DNA from: Hydractinia symbiolongicarpus
Lineage: Eukaryota > Cnidaria > Hydrozoa > Anthoathecata > Hydractiniidae
Direction: 5' to 3'
DNA length: 64,000 bases
NCBI RefSeq assembly: GCF_029227915.1
Contig: NC_079886.1
Location: 5,330,001 to 5,394,000, forward strand
Numbering within the stretch: the first letter of the stretch is position 1; the number at the start of each line of letters is the position of its first letter. The translations under genes were made by a program, and so were the position numbers. Below, piece after piece: positions 1 to 13,200 of this stretch. The notes under the pieces were generated by a model. The model was not told the origin of the DNA and did no database searches. It saw only the letters and a list, made by a program, of their open reading frames with translations.

Positions 1-370
1 CCATTTGTCTTGTTTCCTTGAATTTAGGGACATAAAACAAATTTTCAGAAGAAAAAGATGCGAATCGAATACTAGATCATGACAATGTTCGTAATGCACA
101 CCCCGTTTTTCTTGTTTTGTTGAATTTCAGAGACTGAAAACAAATTTTCAGAAAAAAATGTTCTGAATCGAATACTACACCAAGATATCATCCATAATGC
201 ACAGTCTGTTTCTCTTGTTTCGTTGAATTTAGGCCCAAAAACAAATTTTCAGAAGAAAAGGCTCCGAATCAAATACTAGACCATGATATCATTCGTAATG
301 CGCACTCCATTGGTCTTGTTTTGTTAAATTTAAGTCTGAAAACAAATTTTCATTTGTAGTGCACACTTCG
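1..370. repeat. Tandem repeat, about 100-bp period
   Basis: A unit containing a CTTGTTTTGTTGAATTT-like stretch, then ACAAATTTTCAGAA, then GAATCGAATACTAGA and CGTAATGCACAC recurs at about 1, 104, 204 and 306. The copies are diverged, and the left end is cut by the window edge. No coding potential is seen. It lies beside the KDZ transposon remnant and may belong to it, but nothing here proves that. Confidence 0.75.
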
Positions 371-619
371 TTTAAACCAGAAATTGTTCTTAACTTAAAA
401 TATAAGTTAGTTTATTCAGATTTTAACCTGAGCTGTGGCATATGGAAATTAAATACATACAGTTTATATTTGTACTCAATAGTGTTTTAAATAAAATTCA
501 ACAAAAAATAATTTTTTGAGGAAACTAAACTCATTCATGTAAAACAAGGAAGGCAGTTTGTAAAGAAGCGTATATTTCAAATTCTACGTAAAATTGCCAA
601 ATACTGATGTCTTGCTGTT

Positions 620-1740
620 ATTTCAATCAGTTTTGTTTCCCAGACCGGCAATTCTGTGTCTAAGAATGGAAGATGAGCAGAATGCAGTGGTACACCTATG
701 AGTGTGTCGTTTTTTGAAACTATGTTCTTTCAATTTGATCAATTGGTGAATGAAAAACTGCAGATACAACATGAAATGTGCTTGGCTGATCAATCTAACT
801 GAACTTTTTATCCTCTGGATGAAGCTGTTAAAGTGTTCACAAGTCGACATATTCAGGCTTGTGAAACCAAGAATGGAATTTGAGAAAAATGCAGTGGTAC
901 ACCTATGAGTGTGCCTGTGAAAAACATCATGAAACAAGCGCGTATGTTGGTAGAATCCGGACTTTCTGTTCTTGACATATTCACCTTAACTACACGTATG
1001 ATTATAAAAAATATCTAATGGGACCCATTCTAAATGTGTGTAAAAAGAAGCAGATGCATCACTTTGGCCTTCACTACCAGGTATGACGTGAAATCCATAG
1101 CAGTGGTCATGTAAGGAACAGAAGCAAAAGAACACAAACATCATGCCTTGCTTGGTAACTTGTTGAAATGACTTTTGCCAAACTTCATTGCAGACATCGT
1201 CGTATTTGAGTTGCTGGAGTCCACAGAAAATTTCTTAACTTGTTGAATTTGTTTGCTGTGGTTTGAAAAATAAAAGTTCTGAAGACTTATAATTATACAT
1301 CTGTAACCTCTCGACAGAAGAATTGTTGCTGGTAACAAAATTCCAGTACAGACGAGCAAGTGCCCCTCCCTGCTTGACATGCAAATCTAAAATCTATAAT
1401 AATATCTACTGCGCAGAATAGCATAAGAGTATTAACACAAGAATCGAAGGACAGCTGTTTAAAAGGGGACACTATTGATTTTTTTTTATTTATGTTGCAT
1501 GATTGCTCCTAATGAAAACATAATGCTTCGTCACTTATCTAATCTTTATCTGAGATCTCCCCAAGAATACTTTTGCATACGTACAATAGATGGCTACGAA
1601 GAGAATGATATAATTTTCTACAATGCATTCTTGAATCCCATTTCAATCTTCGTACATGCAAGCATGTTAGGCTTCCCATCATCTCGCAGGAGAATATTTC
1701 GCCATAAAACTATTTCTATTGGTGTATGAAAGTGTGTCCA
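620..1740 (-). pseudogene. KDZ-type transposase remnant
   Basis: Read on the minus strand, this stretch matches the transposase remnant at 42.6-43.8 kb segment by segment. One part (about 1,140-1,380) encodes the region with SSNSNTT next to a KQIQQVKKFSVD stretch. The next (about 930-1,140) encodes the GFHVI and 'FYxHxC..EYV..R' region. The last (about 730-937) encodes FHDVFH, then STCEHFNSFIQRIKSS and HFMLYLQFFIH. In KDZ (Kyakuja-Dileera-Zisupton) transposases a similar block, with TRF-H-D-FH followed by C-E-FN, lies near the end of the RNase-H-like core. The frame is broken: the LSEY-type codon run is interrupted by a stop, and the part near 900-937 is partly repeated near 660-715, so the gene is dead. 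It keeps the C-terminal part that the copy at 43.7 kb has lost. Identification is from remembered family motifs. Confidence 0.65.
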
Positions 1741-2420
1741 GCCTTAATGATTGTTTATTTTACTGTGTTGGGTCTTTGCATTTATTGGTCTGATTTAGAA
1801 CTTTCAATATTTCATTTCCAGGGAGGATACTTTTTTCTACTGCTTTATGGATAAGTAAAGAACACTACAGCCTGTTCAATGCATAGTATAAAAATGTCTC
1901 TTTGTTTAGCCTGCAATAAGGCCGTTAATATGTACATACTTCTGCAAAAGGGTAATTGAGCAAAATATCGTTCCTGTTTGTGTATGGATGTGTATCCAAC
2001 CTCAAACCTTGTCTATTTTATAGAACAACATGTTTCCTTAGATTGGTTGATATTAAGACTTGAATATGCCTTTACTTGGAACGCCATTTGTCCAATTTAT
2101 TGTTTTTAATTGTGTATGGATGTGTATTCTACCTCAATGCTTGTCTGTTCCATAGTACAACGTGTTCCCTCAGATTGGCTGATATTAGGAATTTCAATAA
2201 GTCTTTTTGCGAGAGTGTCTTTTGCAAAATGTTGTTTCTGTTTGTGTATGGATATGTATCTAACCTTGAAACTTGTCTACTTGAATAAAACAACGTTCTC
2301 CTCAGATTAGGACTTTTGCCTGTTAAGGCAATAAAGAGTATTATTACAGTTATGGGAAATACTGTGGTATGTTACATTGGTTATGGCCTATCTTAAGGGA
2401 AAATGTGCACTTGTTTGTTT
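1741..2420 (-). repeat. KDZ element internal non-coding repeat, partial copy
   Basis: The segment is built from diverged copies of a unit that includes GTGTATGGATGTGTATCCAA, a CTTGTCTATTTTATAG-like stretch and an AGATTGG-TGATATTAGG-like stretch. The reverse complement of 41,100-41,500 matches about 1,820-2,030, and related units fill 46.9-48.75 kb. A short sequence at 2,360-2,400 (ATTGGTTATGGCCTAT) resembles the inner start of the subterminal array at 48.78 kb, so this remnant appears to stop where its array would begin. Confidence 0.6.
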
Positions 2421-3584
2421 GTGTAGCTATGATATTAATTATTAGAAAGCAATTAAGTTCATATGGAAATAAAACTTACTTTGATATATATATACAGGTA
2501 TCAATTTAACTGTTAGGAGTAAGATATGTCTCTCGTTTATTTGATTAAACTGTGTACGTAACTACAAGCTAGATAAAAACTGTGAAAACATCCTACCTTC
2601 TTAGTTTTTTTATATATAAGAAAGCTGGAGCAAGCACTACCGTCTATTGCTTTTGTTATTAGTTAGTGTCTGTTCCATTTAGTGATATTAGAATAATCCA
2701 AGCTGCACAAAGGAAACATAAGTTTATTATGGAAAATGATCTGTGCAACATATGAAAAAGCCATGTTCTTCTTCTCTTTTGCAAAAAAGTATAGTCACTG
2801 TCAATCTACCATTATGGACTTTTGAAGTTCCGGACATATAACCAAGTCTAAAAACCATTAGCCAAAACCCGAGGGGGTACAGAAAAAATCAGGGGTACAG
2901 AAAAATTTATCACATGAGCCGTGGTATTCTTTTTTCGTCCTAAACTTCACCTGAAGATAGATAGATAGATGTGCAAATTTTACATGGCTAGCCTCACAAA
3001 TATCGAGGGATATACCCTGTCTATTATTTCCAGGAGGGGCCATGGCTTAGATGGAGAGTCCTAGAGTATTTAATGCTCCTTTTTTTGAGCTACGCAGACC
3101 CAATTAGTAGGTCCTGCCGCTCTACTAGACAACTCCGTCAACATCCAACGACCCACACAGTGTGCTATCTCCCAATTTCCCTCACATGGCTTGGGTTAAC
3201 CCGGGGCTATGGTAACATTCAATCGCCCACGTTGAAACGAGTACGAGAGCTAGCTATAACCACTAATCTATGGCGCCACAAGAAAGATTTTTGGATGTTA
3301 GCTAGCAACTAGTTAGAGGCATAAGGCACATAAAATGTATAGTTTTATGTCCATGTTCATAGAAAGCTAATTATCGAACCCAGTGTGTTGAAAATAACCC
3401 CAAGACTGCGCCGCCATATCACGCTCTACTCTGATGTACATGTGATTTAAAAAGGAAGAGAAAGAAAGGAAGAGAAAGAGAAAAAAAGAAAGAAAGAAGA
3501 AAATAATCAAAGAGTATATATATAATTATTGAGAGATCTTTACTGCTGACAGCGTGTTGAGAACTATATCCCTTTATCCCAAGG
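2421..3584. other. Intergenic, no gene recognised
   Basis: AT-rich sequence with a more GC-rich island at about 2,860-3,420 and a purine-only tract (GGAAGAGAAAGA type) at about 3,450-3,505. No exon or RNA gene could be supported. Confidence 0.5.
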
Positions 3585-3927
3585 AAGTAAACGAAGACTT
3601 AAAACTTTTAATCGCATGGCTACAAGCAAACAAAATTAGTCTATATAGTCTATATACTGTTTTGCCCTAAGCACATCAAAGAAGTTAAAAAACATCTAAA
3701 TTTCCACCTTAGTGGATAAAAACTGCAACTAGTCTCAAAAATAAAATACTTTGGTGTTCAAATCAACGAAAATTTAATTTGGGATTATCACATTAATGAC
3801 TTACTTCCAAAATTAAATAGGGCAAATGGAGTCCTAGCCAAGTTAAGGCACATTGTATCTAAACATATACTATGCCATCTTTCACTCTCATCTTCATATG
3901 CATCACTGATATAGGGTCAGACTGTTA

Positions 3928-4675
3928 CAGTACTGTGAAAAGGTTTGTTTGTGTAACAAACATTCAAACTTTCTATCGTGGCCACCACACTAATATTATT
4001 ATCTCCACAAAGGATCGTGTGTCCCAAGATTATTTTCGCGAGCTCCACGATTTTTATAGCCAGTATAATTTAATTTTTTTTCTTTTTAAAAAATGTCAGT
4101 TGTCTAGAAAAGTTAAATTTGTATGTTTTTTTAGATCGCATTTTAAAAAGTTTATTAACGAAAAGCGACGATAGAAATGTTTTTTAAGATCGCATTTTTA
4201 AAAGTTTATAAACGAAAAGCTGCGATAAAAATGCTTTCTTAGATTGCATTTTAAAAGTTTAAGAACGAAAAGTGGTGATAGAAATGCTGTGTTAGATCGT
4301 GTTTTAAAAGTTTAAGTAAGAAGAACAGCGATAGAAATGTTTTTTTAGATTGCATTTTAAAAGTTTAAAAACAAAAAGCGGCGATAGAAATATTTTTTTA
4401 CATTGCATTTTTATTCACGAACGATTAAAATCTATTATTTAGCTAGCTTTATTACAACAGATTAAAACAACAAGTGTTAATTTATTTTTTTGCCGTCGAT
4501 GAACTAAGTTATCTATTGTGGACGCCAAGGTGTAATGTTTAATTTTTGTTCGTGTAGTCCACGAAACATGATTGTGAGGTCCACGATTGTTAAAAAAATA
4601 TGCATCGTGGGTTATTGTGGTTCGTGCATAACATAAACACAAACCACAATGTTAACAAACCTTTTCACAGTACTG
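3928..4675. mobile_element. Tc1/mariner-like MITE with TA duplication
   Basis: The ends are inverted repeats: CAGTACTGTGAAAAGGTTTG at the left and its reverse complement at the right. Both are flanked by TA (3,926-3,927 and 4,676-4,677), the target duplication of Tc1/mariner transposons. The 748-bp interior has no transposase. It holds about five copies of a 53-bp tandem unit at roughly 4,127-4,410 (core AGATCGCATTTTAAAAGTTT then CGATAGAAATG). It interrupts a LINE fragment whose coding sense continues on either side. Confidence 0.85.
4127..4410. repeat. 53-bp tandem repeat inside the MITE
   Basis: Five successive diverged copies share TTAGAT(C/T)GCATTTTAAAAGTTT followed by AACGAAAAGC and CGATAGAAATG. 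They lie wholly between the inverted ends of the MITE. Confidence 0.75.
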
Positions 4676-5131
4676 TATATCATAAGTAAAGTGAGTGCAT
4701 TATGCAAAAGTAAGTGTAAAGTAAGTGCATTATGCAAAATAAAGCTTTAAGAATTATTAATTTTAAACTAAATCAGGACACATTTCACCCTTTGTATCTT
4801 GAAACAAAAATTCTAAAATTTCAGCAGCACATTCAATATTTGAACACCCTTTTTTGCCTACTCATACCACACACAAATGTTACCCATTGCATGTAAAGAC
4901 CTTATACCTCTGAACCAAATACATTCTCATCACACTAAACTATCTAACATAAAAATCCACATCCCAAGAACTAATACCATAACCTACTCAGTGTGTACAC
5001 AAATTCCTATATCCTGAAATAAAAATATCCCACAAATGAATCTTTTATAACAAAAAGTATCCATCAAAACTTTCAAACAAAAGTTAAAAATATTTTTCAC
5101 TAACAATAATACAACATAGCTTTACATAAAC

Positions 5132-5735
5132 TCATCATCATCATCATCATTCTCGGCTTAACGTCCGTTTTCCATGCTAGCATGGGTTGGACGGGGTATA
5201 TTAATGACCCTCTTCCAATCTGATCTAGACTGTGTTAGATCTAAACTCAACTTCCTCTCTATCAAGCCTGTCCTTATAACCTCCTGCCAAGTCTTTCTCG
5301 GTCTGCCTCTGGGCTTTGCTCCAGGAACTATCAAGTCTCTACACTTTCTTACCCAATTATCCTCCTCTATTCTTTCCAAGTGCCCCAGCCAATTCAATCT
5401 TCTTATCTGGATAACATCTTTAATTCTACGGAGACTTAGCCTGCTTCTTAGCTCATCTGAACTCTTTCTGTCTCTCAGACTGGCATTACACATCCACCTA
5501 ACCATTCTCATATCATTCCTTTCTAAACGGTCAAGATCTTCCTGCTTCACTGCCCATGTCTCACTACCGTACAACATAACACTTCTTACACAGGCCTCAT
5601 ACAACCTACCTTTTACCTCAATTGACAGGACTCTGCTAGTCAATAAAGAAAGTAACTCTCTAAACTTTTTCCAAGCAGAACCTATCCTGCAAGTAACACT
5701 TCTTCCAACACCCCCTTCACTGCCCAACTTATCAC
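5132..5735 (-). pseudogene. LINE reverse transcriptase C-terminal fragment
   Basis: The minus strand reads a typical C-terminal RT region of an animal non-LTR retrotransposon. It contains LYEACVRSVMLYGSETWAVK, then LERNDMRMVRWMCN, then RRLNWLGHLERIEED and a GRPRKTWQEVI stretch. The reading ends with HASMENGR just before a (ATG)n tail, seen on the plus strand as repeated CAT at about 5,133-5,151. A short 3' microsatellite of this kind is usual for RTE-like and related LINEs. The open frame continues upstream to 5,973, but that part (basic, with a directly repeated SQTSLDY) is not recognisable RT. There is no palm motif, so this is a 5'-truncated copy joined end to end with the other LINE fragment. 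Confidence 0.8.
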
Positions 5736-5973
5736 TATAATCCAAAGATGTTTGACTATAATCCAAAGATGTTTGACTTGCTCTCTTTTCTCTCTTTCTT
5801 CTCTTATCTTTTCTATCTGTGCCTCTTCTAATGAAAATCTTTTCTTCCTTACCATTCTGAGGCACTGTCAATTGCAACCTTCTTGTTAACGATATATATA
5901 CTTTTTTATTCGTTTTTGTTTGATTGTTTTTCATGTTCTTTTCGTTGCGTTTTAAAGGTAACCGTAGATCCAC

Positions 5974-7273
5974 TAGATTTGCTATCCCTTCGGAATTCCT
6001 TTGTTTTTAACTTCAAAGCCTCAATGAGATCTAAAAATTATTTATTTATTATTAAGGTTTTTAATATTACCCATTTGTACATCTTTTCTAACAAGATATA
6101 TATATTATATTAGAGCAGTAGATTTTTAATTCATGTAACATATTAACATATATTGTTATTTTTATTATATTTATTTGAAACATGTTTATTAAAAACTCTA
6201 ACTTTTTTGTAACTAAAGCAAGAAATACATATTACTTACGTACTGACTTACTTACTATATCATCACAAATGTTTAGTGTAGCTAGCTAAGCCAATTCACA
6301 TGGTCTGAACAGGTCCACTTAGAAAAATGTGTATGTATGTCTGAGTATTATTTTAAATGCACTGTAGTATAATTTTTCCATTTGCACAGGGCTTAAAAAA
6401 TCGGGTTTTTAATTTATTTATTTATATATTTATATTATATACTTTTATTTCTATCCATTTTTTTATTAATTTTAATTTGCCTTGTGTTTTTTATTTATTT
6501 TACTTTAAAAATTTTAATTTTATTTTAATTTAATTTAATTTGAAATTGTTTTACTTTTACTTTTATGTTTCAATTTTAAAAATATATAAAATTTCATCAT
6601 TGACCTATGCAAGCTGGTAAAAAACTTTCAAGAGGTAATGGAAACCAGCTCCATGGTGAAGTTTCACAATCATGGACACATATAACCTACTTTAGGGCAG
6701 AAACTTTCAAGATTTTCTTGTTTTTTGGCCTTTTTTGAAAAGTTTGTGCCCTTGAGAATTATATATCAGCAAAATGCAATAGTTTTTTCACCACACCCTG
6801 TGTTTTCATTATTCTTTGGTGCTACAATCATTTCTCAGATATCCCGGTTCCTTGACACAGTAATGAATGCAGACTTTCGATTACTAAGAATAAGAGAAAA
6901 CAAGGACAGAAAAGAAAAGAGAATTGTTGCTATTTGCAAAAGATTTTCCCTTGCAATATAAAAAAAACTTTTAATAGAAAATAGAAAAACTTGGTTTCTA
7001 TATATTGCCTATACTAAGAGCTGACATATTAAAAATCAATTAGTATGGTAACAAGCGTGGTGAAAACACTGTAAGATTTCTCCATTTTTATTGCAAATTA
7101 TTTAAATAAATATGAAGTTATTTGTTCTTGCTATGGTATCAATTTTTAAGGGAGGCAAGCTTTAAAAATATTTTAAAGAACTGTCATTAAACTATTGTTA
7201 GTTAGTGTCTCCTGAGGTTAAAAGTCTTATTGGTTGTCACTTTTTATTGCATTAGAAATTAAAGAAATGAAAT
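5974..7273. other. Intergenic region upstream of spartin
   Basis: Very AT-rich, with low-complexity TTTATTTA and TTTAATTTAATTT runs at about 6,400-6,600. The spartin promoter should lie in its right part, but no clear core element can be named. No other gene is seen. Confidence 0.5.
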
Positions 7274-10200
7274 ATGGAATGTGTTGCATTAAAAACAAAC
7301 TGCGATTCTCATGTAACAGCTGGTGAAACAAACTTAACAATACTCAAGAAGTATTACAAAGAAGCATTTAAGTAAGATTATTTTTTAAAATATTTGTATA
7401 TACAGCCTTTTTTTAATTGCTAACAGGGAACAATGAAGTTCAAGCTGCTGGTTTTTGTCTGTCAATTGAAGCTTACCCTGCAACAAAAAAAGTTTATCAA
7501 AGTTGACTTGATATTTTTTTGGATATAACAATATATATACTTTCTTTTTGTAAAATTTATACTTATACAGTATAAGAAAAAGTTTATATGTTTCTTGTTC
7601 GATTGCTCATTACATTTAATGTGCTAACTTTCGAAATCTAATGTAGTGGGTAAGGAAAAAAAGAATATACTGTATACTTCTAAATAAAACCCATTTTGTG
7701 TTGCTTTTTTATGCAAAACTGTATGCTTTGCCAAGGAATAGTTGTATGTGTTGTTCCAAAGTCTAAAGTTTATCAGCAGGAGTTAAAATTGCAACATACT
7801 CCACTATATCACATGGCATGTCTGGAAGTTGATATTTTGACTAGTTGGGTTGCTTATTTTTAAAACGTTGAAAGGAATTATCTAGAAAAGTTGGAATTTA
7901 TAAGTAAGGACATGATAGAATGGTTCTTTATTTACAGTAGGACACATATATTTTATTTCATTGCGCATTTAATGTTTTTTTGTGTGCGAAATTGAGGAAC
8001 TTTTGTATTTCATTGTTTCATTGTTACATAAATAAATTATTACATCAATTATTTTGTCTTGCTTGTTAAAAGTTATAAAAGTGATCTTCCTCGTAGTAGT
8101 AATAGCACGCATCTTATGTTTTTGTATAGTAAAACACATTTCAATTAATTAGCTCACTAATAAGGGTTGATTTTGATAAACTTTTTTTTGTCACTGGAAG
8201 TTTCCTTTAAAGAAAATGGTATAATCACAAGTGTACTCTAAAAAACAGATCATAAATCACCTAATTTCAACCTTGTTTTTTATTAGATTTATAAACGAAG
8301 GTTTAAATCTTGAAGATAAAGGTAAAAATAGGGAAGCAGTCCTATGTTACAAAAAAGGTATGTTTATCATTATGTTGTATATTTTTATATATTAAGTGTA
8401 ACAGAACACACTAGGTAAAGTTGGGTCAGTGGTTAATAACTCTCTTTTGTTATGTTGCAGGGCAATAATAGTTACTGCAGCCCTAAAAAAACCCTAAAAA
8501 ACTACCCCATAAAAGGAAATCGTGATTATGCTTAGAATCGTCTTAGGATTATGCTTAGCATTGTCCCTCTTCTTACTTCCCATATAGAATGAAGTGATAG
8601 TGCAATGGTGCTATAATTGGTACTCCTAAACTGAGTGTTTTATGTCTGCTACTCCAAAATCACAAAAATGGTTAACAACTTACTGTGATAACTTGTATGA
8701 TATACAATCCACAAAATTGCTATCATGTATGATGGCAATTTCAAAGAATCAGTTGCCGTCGTCAAATTTTCTAGATTCCTTATACATCATTATATATCAT
8801 TTGAAGAGACAAAGCAAAATATTAAACATTATTTTAGGTTTACATTTCACAGTGGTATAAATTGATTGATTGAAAATTAATTTTGATAAAAACGTGGAGT
8901 TATGCTTACTATTCTAATTGTTTTCGTAGGTTTAAGATCCCTTACTGGTGCAAAAACACTTCCTAATGGAGAGACTGGTTTGACTGAAGATGAAGCCAAC
9001 ACATACAAAGAGATTCTTGCTAAGATCACCAGGTACATGCTGTTACAGTACAGAAAATAAGGATGATCAGCAGTAAAAATTCCTTTTCACCCTTTTGTCT
9101 AATCTTTTTAGAGCACAGAAGGAAGTTCTTCTCCGATTAGAAACTTTGGGTGATGGAGAGTCCTCAGAAAATCAATCATTAAACAATATAGAAACTTTAA
9201 AATCACAATCAGACACTGTCATGCCATCAGCACCACCCTTGTATCCTGAAATTCCATTGCCAAGTACAAAAACTAAGGAGGTTTCAAATACAAACCAAGT
9301 GAACGGTCATCATGAAACAAAAAACGCAATACAAAAAGATGAATCAAGTATGAACGATACTTGGCAGGATGTAAAAGAACTTCTTAAAATTGAAGAAGGT
9401 ATTTACTGCATTTTTTTTTATTTTATGTTCTGAACTGCATTTGACAGATCTATAATAATTCACCTTGTATGTGTGCATTGTACGTTTGTGCACAATGAGG
9501 CCAAGAAACAATAACCACAGGCTCTTGACGTCTAAGCCTGATTGCACAGAAAAAAATATACTATTTTATGTTAATACTTGAACCAAATTTGATGCAATTC
9601 TTAAAAGCAGCTTACCTGTTTCAAAACCGTCAGGTTATTGTCTATAAAATTTGCATACCCAATTATCTCCTAATTAACAGTTTTTCAAAAACCATCTTAA
9701 TATTATTTTGATAGGTGTTTTTAAACTCTACACATAATCAACAAGTAAACAATTTTTTTTAAAGCATGTTGATGGGAAAACATCAAAATGCTTTAAATTG
9801 ATTTATCTTCAAACTGTTTGTCTTCCTAAGTGAAGGATTTATCAACGACACTAGTTTAGATTTATTTATGAGACAGTTAACGTGAAATTTTAGGTGTTCG
9901 TTTGTTTCATGTGGATGATAAAGGTGACGTCAGTACATGGGTATCTCCTTGTGTGTTAAATGTTTTTCAAATCATAAAAGAAAGTTTAGGTAAGTACTAG
10001 TTCATGTAATTTTTTACTGAATTTTTAGTAATTTCAAAGTAAATTTGGATTAAAAGTAAGCAAAAAAATGTTTTACAAGGCGAATAAATTCTTAACTTAC
10101 ACATGCAAAATATAATTATATGATAGGAGGAACTGATAGATATAAACAAATATAGTAACCATGCCCTCCCCCTTCCCCCTTCTTAGCTGCTTAAATATTC

Positions 10201-13200
10201 TATATGTTGAAAATATGTGATAAACTAAAAGAAGGTCAACAAAATTCATAATATAAGTTCGTTACAATATCATTTTCGTCAATAAATGTAACAATCACTT
10301 CTTTTTTTTAAGGGTTCCTTTTTAACTGGATAAACTTTGTTTATTGGTCTTTTTATCACATGTTTGTTTCCATTGATTACATATCTAATGACATCATCCT
10401 TTGTCAAATATTTGCTTTTCCATCGTTTTTAATAGTGGCTTATAATATTTTGCAAATGATGAGTACGAAATCTTTCTTGTTTCATCGCAATTGCTATTTG
10501 ATGCTTCCAAATTATTATTCCAAATCTCTTAAATAATAAAAGGTTAAGTGTTAATGATCTTACAAGCCTTTTGAACATTTCTTTCCACCAAGAAGCTTCT
10601 AAATTAAAGTGCCATTTAATTCCTCAGCTTGCGAAAATCACGATGTCAGAAGTGAAAAAGACAAAGCATCAGAAATGTAACGCTCTGGTACTGTTACAAG
10701 ATAATAAAACACCCAAGCTTTATACATACTTCCACCATGATAACATTTCAAATGTGCAATGGTCCACTATTATTGAGACCATTATATTTAAACAGATGAT
10801 GATTGGCTAGTCGTAATTTTGGTAAGGCTGGTAAAACAGGAGTACTTTAGTAATGCAAAATTTTATTCTCGTTGCATTAGGTGTTTCTTTCAAAGCATTA
10901 TGCAAATCTTAAGAATGGTAATGCAAAATAACTAGCTTCGTTAAATGATTGCCTGCTTGTTAAAAATATTGGAAACTCTTGCAATGAGTAATACCATAAA
11001 TATTTTTAAATCGCAAATTTCTTTGTAACTGTTTGTAACTAGGATGTTAAATGGTATCTTCCTGTGCATATTTGATTTACATTTTTTCTGCATGTAACAG
11101 CTAATCCATTACAGTATAGGCATGTAAAACTAATTCTTTCTTACAGGACTTTTTCCTGCGGTTTACGATAAATCGTAAAACCAATGCGGTAACTCGTAAT
11201 AAATGTGGATAATTAGAATATCCTGCAATGTTCATAAACTTAAATTGATTTGATTTTTATCTTCTCCCCTGATTTGTCTTCACCAATATTTTAAAAAGTT
11301 GCATCATCGACTTTAACTTTTAACTCACTGAGATTAAAACTTTGAGTTGAAATATAAATGTTCCACAAGAAATTAGGTCCTGAAAAGTCATTGTTCACCA
11401 ATTCAGACACCAAACAACCTCTTGACAAAATATTCACAGAATTTCCCTTTGGCTACAAAATAAAATCAACTGTTAAGTGAAACTAAATCACGAATGATAC
11501 CAACTCGCAGTTCTACAACCGCCTCATACTACTTATGAACATTTTTAATCCAATATAAAACAATCAATAAATCAATCCAACCCCATGTCACGGAAATATT
11601 ATAATCAAACTCAACTTATCATGAACATACTTCACTACCTTTGCTAACATCACTGTATCTTACAACTGAACCGGGTATTGTGATGGGTTTAATCAGCTCT
11701 GACTTAGATTTCACAAACTTTGTAAAACACTGCGGTCAGCCTGTTCGAACCTTAAATAAACACACGAAACTCAATATCCCAAGCAATTTTACAAGTTTTT
11801 AGAAACAATGTTTTTAGTTACAGAACAATAGAAACAAGTCCAAGAGGTTCACAAATGGAAGTGGTAAATTTAATCAATTTTCGTTTTTTTGTCAGAATTA
11901 AATTTTTTTGCAGTTTAAAGAGCAAATTTTCTAACTTCGCCATACGTTAGCTCAGTAAATCAAAACAACTAAAAAAACCATAGATCCGAGGACTACAATA
12001 AATTCTCAAGTAACTTTGGATTAAAAATTAACACAAAATTTAACGCAACTTTATTTTACAGAAAGAATTAACTAAAACATGCGAAATAAAGCAAAAAAAA
12101 AAATACATAATAGGATCAGCTAGAGGATTTAGAAATATCATAATCAGTGGGGGGGAATAACTGCAAAATTATAATTTTAATATATTCGGAAATACTTGCT
12201 CAATTTTTATGAAACTGTGACTATGGACTGACAACATTTCTAAAGATTGTGACTCCACCTATTGATGCTGTCACTACTTATTAGACTTTGCTCAAATCCA
12301 ATGAACTCTTTCTAAATGTTCTAATGATCATATGAGCATGGAAGTTTTATGTTCTTAATAAACTCAAACATGTGTTAAGACATTTATGTTACTACAAGAA
12401 AATAAAAAGATAAGGATTTAAGGAATTTAATTTTAGTCTTGTGTTAAGAAGGCAGGAAATACTTTTGGCTAAACCCATTGAATTTCCACTAGCTAGAACT
12501 CTTCAGTAGCAAATATTTTTTTACATCTATTTAGAAAACATATCTCCTGCAGCCTTTATGAAATGTGGTGAATGGGTCTATCCAATGGAACCTGGAAAGT
12601 CACCAGTCTTAAGAACCACACCTAGAACATATATGTTTCCTGATGTCAGTATAGAAGAGGTATGGATGTTCTTTTTATCCTGCTTTTGTATTTGAAATGG
12701 AAAAAAGCTTTACTTTAAACAGCCTTGTATTCACTGAAGTCGTTTTTGTGATGGAGAAGGGGACAATGCAAGCAAAATGTCCCCAGTAGTATGCAACACA
12801 TGGTTAAGCCATGCATTTATTTTTACTAGGTATTTGAACAATCATCAGTATCTTCGTTTATTGTAAATATTATAAAATAATGCCACATTTGCAATTGTTC
12901 TTGAGTACTTTTTGACCAATTTAATTGAATTAGTGTATAAATAATCCTTTTTTAAAAAAAACAAGACGTATGATATACGCAAAAAACCTCGCGAATAAAG
13001 TTTACAAAAAGCTGTCTATCAAATTGGGATTTTTGTTACGAAGTTAGACACGACATATTTTACTATTCAGATACGCAATAATATTTGTTACACACTTATT
13101 TTTCAAAATTGATTTGTGAGACCTTCCTGAACGGAAAATTCCTCGAACTTTTAATTTTCGATGGGTCCGTCTTGGGTGAACCGACTGACAGGAAGAAGAA

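Larger units (their letters stand above)
3585..5110 (+). pseudogene. LINE reverse transcriptase fragment, split by a MITE
   Basis: From about 3,587 the sequence reads VNEDLKLLIAWLQANKIS, followed after frame breaks by the thumb-type stretch KIKYFGVQINENL and HINDLLPKLNRANGVLAKLRHI. These are typical of the region after the RT palm in non-LTR elements. The reading stops at a TA-flanked insertion (3,928-4,675) and resumes beyond it with a QNKALRIINF stretch, normal for the end of this domain, then reaches about 5,100 with stop codons. The palm motif is absent, so this is a 5'-truncated, decayed copy. The clade cannot be fixed from this piece. Confidence 0.7.

Noticed and set aside
5174-5740. 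188-codon plus-strand frame
   Set aside because: Antisense shadow of the LINE fragment read on the minus strand.
10571-10810. 79-codon frame in spartin intron 5
   Set aside because: No similarity recognised and no transcript evidence possible from sequence alone; most likely chance.
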